A DNA stretch of 14,477 bases from an uncultured Actinomycetes bacterium (lineage in GTDB: Bacteria; Actinomycetota; Actinomycetes; Nanopelagicales; Nanopelagicaceae). Shown here piece after piece: positions 12,699 through 14,477 of this stretch; position 1 is the first letter of the stretch; each line of letters starts with the position of its first letter. A program made the position numbers and the translations under genes. Below the pieces are notes generated by a model. The model saw only the letters and a program-made list of their open reading frames with translations. It was not told the origin of the DNA and made no database searches. Location of the stretch: NCBI GenBank assembly GCA_903891755.1, contig CAITFY010000169.1:1-14477 (forward strand), written 5' to 3'.

Positions 12699-14093
12699 TC
12701 ATTTTGTGACCCCATTCGCGGCGACCTTAATCGCCTCGGCAAGAATTTGAGTCTTGCCGGGATTAAGCACTAGACGTACAGAGATTGAAGTAGGGATCGA
12801 TGCGACATCGACTCCCTGGCTTACAGGTAGAAGTATACCTGCGTCCACTGGGGAAACTGTGACCATCGTGCTGGAGAGAAGGTAGTTACCGTCTGGTAGG
12901 CGTGAGATATCTGTACTGATCGCAGAGGTATTCAGGGCCACCCAGCCACCGTTCATGGAGACCGATGCGGTAGGCGTGAATCTGGTCCCAGAACCATCAA
13001 CGGTAATGACCTGATTAATAAGGACATTGACTGCCTTTGGATCAAAGGACATGACAGGCGCAGTCAGGGTGATTCCATTATCGGTGATCACGGGGGCTGG
13101 CTTGCCAATGATGATTTTGCCGGTATCGCCAGTCAGGTCTGTGACGGTGAAGCCGGTTGGGATGCCATCTGCGCCAAGGCCGCTATAGGTAATGCCAGCG
13201 ATCTTTGCATCGACGGTAGGAGTCAGGGTGTCGAGCTTCGAGAGAGAAGAAGCCGCCGCTGACTCAGTTGCAGAAGGAGAAGGTGTTGCAACAGCCGAAG
13301 GGCTAGTTGAGGGAGCACTTTGGGTTGCAACGCTAGATGTTGGGGAGGCCAGAGGGGTGGCCTTGTGATTAAAGGTATTGAAGCCAAGGAACGCGACGAC
13401 GAGAAGGACCAAGGACATTGCAACCTTTGATGACTTCTTAGCCAGTTCGGCGGCCTTCTTATATGAGGAGGATAAGGCATCGAGCGCGGTAGCGCCGGTC
13501 TCTTCATCGATAACCCACTCGGTCAAGATGCGGACGAAGGAGGCACGGGAGCGAGCGACCACGTGGCGAACATTCGCTGGAGTGGTGCCGATTGCGGCGG
13601 CGATTTCTTCGGTAGAGCGGCCTTCCATCTCCCACATGACGAGCGCAGTGCGCTGATCTGAGGAGAGGCGAGCCAAAGCTTCGCGGATGATTGAGGCATC
13701 CTCTGCAGCGGCCAGGGTTGAGTCAAAAGGAATGTGAGCCTCAGCAGCGAGCTCATCGAGGCGCTCCTGGGTGGCATCGGTATCGATGGCGACCAAGTTA
13801 GGGCGTGAGCCGGTGGCGCGGATCTGGTTAAGGCAAAGGTTATTCACGGTGGTGCGAAGGTAGGCGAGCGCACGATCGCGGCTATCTAGCTCTGGAGCGG
13901 CGAGGATGAACTTGAGGAAGGCCTCTTGGACGATTTCAGCGGCATCTGCATCAGAACGGAGGATTCGACGAGCCTGCTGGGTCAAAGATGAGCGTTGTTC
14001 TGCGTAAAGGGCGGAGAGGTCGGCAATTGACCACTCGGATACGGCTTGGAAAGGCGCCGCTTCCGTGATCTTCGCTTGCTTGCGAAATGCCAT
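12699..14093 (-). CDS. Membrane-tethered ECF-type sigma factor with extracytoplasmic C-terminal domain
   Basis: This 464-residue protein begins with a sigma-70 region 2 (about 25-93: ALYAEQRSSLTQQARRIL, then DAAEIVQEAFLKF, then YLRTTVNNLCLNQIR) and a region 4 helix-turn-helix (about 137-190: LARLSSDQRTALVMWEMEG, then TEEIAAAIGTTPANVRHVVAR). Region 3 is absent, as in ECF sigma factors. A basic segment and one transmembrane helix (about 223-240) follow, then a Ser/Pro/Thr linker (247-285) and a beta-rich extracytoplasmic domain of about 175 residues that I do not recognise. Typical ECF factors end near residue 190. The fused part may hold the sigma domain at the membrane until a signal releases it; that is inference. 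GGAG lies 8 nt before ATG. It precedes the surface-protein gene. Confidence 0.88.
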   Translation of the reverse strand: MAFRKQAKITEAAPFQAVSEWSIADLSALYAEQRSSLTQQARRILRSDADAAEIVQEAFLKFILAAPELDSRDRALAYLRTTVNNLCLNQIRATGSRPNLVAIDTDATQERLDELAAEAHIPFDSTLAAAEDASIIREALARLSSDQRTALVMWEMEGRSTEEIAAAIGTTPANVRHVVARSRASFVRILTEWVIDEETGATALDALSSSYKKAAELAKKSSKVAMSLVLLVVAFLGFNTFNHKATPLASPTSSVATQSAPSTSPSAVATPSPSATESAAASSLSKLDTLTPTVDAKIAGITYSGLGADGIPTGFTVTDLTGDTGKIIIGKPAPVITDNGITLTAPVMSFDPKAVNVLINQVITVDGSGTRFTPTASVSMNGGWVALNTSAISTDISRLPDGNYLLSSTMVTVSPVDAGILLPVSQGVDVASIPTSISVRLVLNPGKTQILAEAIKVAANGVTK

Positions 14094-14139
14094 TTTGATT
14101 ACTCCGTTGGGTTGGTACTCCCGGGGTCAGCGTCCTGGC

Positions 14140-14178
14140 TCCGTGTATAAAAGTACCTTCTACTAGTAAAGACACGGA
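14140..14178 (-). promoter_or_regulatory. Candidate sigma-gene promoter framed by an inverted repeat
   Basis: On the minus strand TTTACT (14170-14165) and TATACA (14149-14144), with a 15-bp spacer, form a weak -35/-10 pair upstream of the sigma gene. The pair is framed by a 7-bp inverted repeat, TCCGTGT (14140-14146) and ACACGGA (14172-14178). Symmetry around the promoter suggests repressor or autoregulatory binding; this is inference. Confidence 0.35.
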
Positions 14179-14191
14179 AGTAGCCCAAATG

Positions 14192-14208
14192 TTGTCCCCT
14201 GGGGGCAA
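14192..14208. repeat. GC-rich palindrome in the divergent intergenic region
   Basis: TTGTCCCC, T, GGGGGCAA forms a 17-bp palindrome with one mismatch (a possible G-T pair in RNA). It lies between the candidate promoters of the divergent sigma gene and the gene starting at 14380. No T-run follows it, so an operator is likelier than a terminator. Confidence 0.45.
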
Positions 14209-14275
14209 GAAATCTGAAAAATCTTTTCCCGGCCGTGGGTCACCCCTCATCTGGGCAAAATATTTACCAAATAGG

Positions 14276-14304
14276 TTGTAACTGGTCAGACCATCCAATA
14301 GACT
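14276..14304 (+). promoter_or_regulatory. Candidate promoter with embedded palindrome for the 14380 gene
   Basis: TTGTAA (14276-14281) and TAGACT (14299-14304) match four of six consensus bases each with an ideal 17-bp spacer. The spacer holds a perfect 11-bp palindrome, TGGTCAGACCA (14283-14293), suggesting a repressor site inside the promoter. The predicted leader is about 70 nt. Confidence 0.45.
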
Positions 14305-14379
14305 CACTTTAACCTCGCAATTAACTCTCTTTCCGTGAGCTAGGCAAGGCCGGAAAATTTACTACCCGGAGGAAGTTCC

Positions 14380-14477
14380 ATGACCCCAACATTGGCACCC
14401 GTTTCAAGAGTCAGCAACCGAATTCTTGATCTTCTTGTATTCAATCCAAGCGGAGATGACGTTGCGCGCGCACTTGC
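14380..14477 (+). CDS. Partial unrecognised protein (N-terminus only)
   Basis: The open frame starts at ATG 14380 and runs off the window after 32 full codons, reading MTPTLAPVSRVSNRILDLL and then VFNPSGDDVARALA. A good ribosome binding site, GGAGG, lies 8 nt upstream, and a candidate promoter with an operator-like palindrome lies 75-105 bp upstream. There is no signal peptide or membrane helix in the visible part. I do not recognise the family. It is transcribed away from the sigma gene. Confidence 0.65.
   Translation, partial: MTPTLAPVSRVSNRILDLLVFNPSGDDVARAL

Noticed and set aside
12520..12702. Start of the surface protein at 12702
   Set aside because: It would place a perfect signal peptide 61 residues inside the protein, and a good SD precedes ATG 12519; kept only as a finding.
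14192..14208. GC-rich hairpin as a terminator
   Set aside because: No T-run on either strand and no gene ends nearby; both flanking genes start there.
13951..14307. Minus-strand open frame reaching upstream of the sigma gene
   Set aside because: It crosses the candidate sigma promoter and overlaps the sigma gene out of frame; no ribosome binding site or recognisable domain.

Overview
The window looks like chromosomal DNA of a small-genome, mid-GC actinobacterium. Freshwater Nanopelagicales ('acI', Candidatus Planktophila-like) is my best guess. This is inference from protein style, tight gene packing with 1-8 bp overlaps, a tRNA without encoded CCA, and several genes that seem to lack a Shine-Dalgarno (SD) site. 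I see no insertion sequence, CRISPR array or phage gene.

Layout. (1) Positions 1-2203, minus strand: a tightly coupled carbohydrate operon reading UPF0303/DUF336-like protein, PfkB sugar kinase, aldose 1-epimerase-like protein, then the first 14 codons of a further gene whose start resembles Fur regulators. An aldo/keto reductase (2240-3172, +) diverges from it across 36 bp containing two palindromes, and ends at a strong terminator. (2) 3173-3450: a promoter-like region, a tRNA with anticodon GAC (Val by anticodon, but with odd features), and a terminator hairpin. A near copy of the tRNA anticodon arm lies 137 bp upstream of the arm itself. (3) 3451-7864, minus strand: a MacA/MacB-type export system (adaptor, ATPase, permease) followed by a single-pass accessory protein; adaptor and accessory protein both carry glycine-rich tails. 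(4) 7928-10682, minus strand: an electron-transfer cassette of a ferric-reductase-like membrane flavocytochrome, an exported FMN-binding protein and the ApbE flavin transferase that would flavinylate it. (5) 10816-14093, minus strand: an ECF-type sigma factor fused to a transmembrane helix and an extracytoplasmic domain, then a large secreted Thr/Ala-rich beta protein with an Ala-rich heptad-repeat C-terminus. The open frame of the secreted protein extends back to an ATGA overlap with the sigma gene. (6) 14094-14379: a divergent regulatory region with several palindromes, then the first 32 codons of an unrecognised plus-strand gene.

How the parts may work together. Region 1 would take in, anomerise and phosphorylate a sugar. 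Region 4 would pass electrons from NAD(P)H through FAD and haem to FMN outside the membrane. Region 3 would export an unknown substrate, or act on the envelope, without an outer membrane. Region 5 is the most unusual: a membrane-tethered sigma factor with its own outward-facing domain, linked to a probable cell-surface protein, which suggests a one-component envelope-sensing circuit. Families are assigned by reading motifs; no database search was possible.
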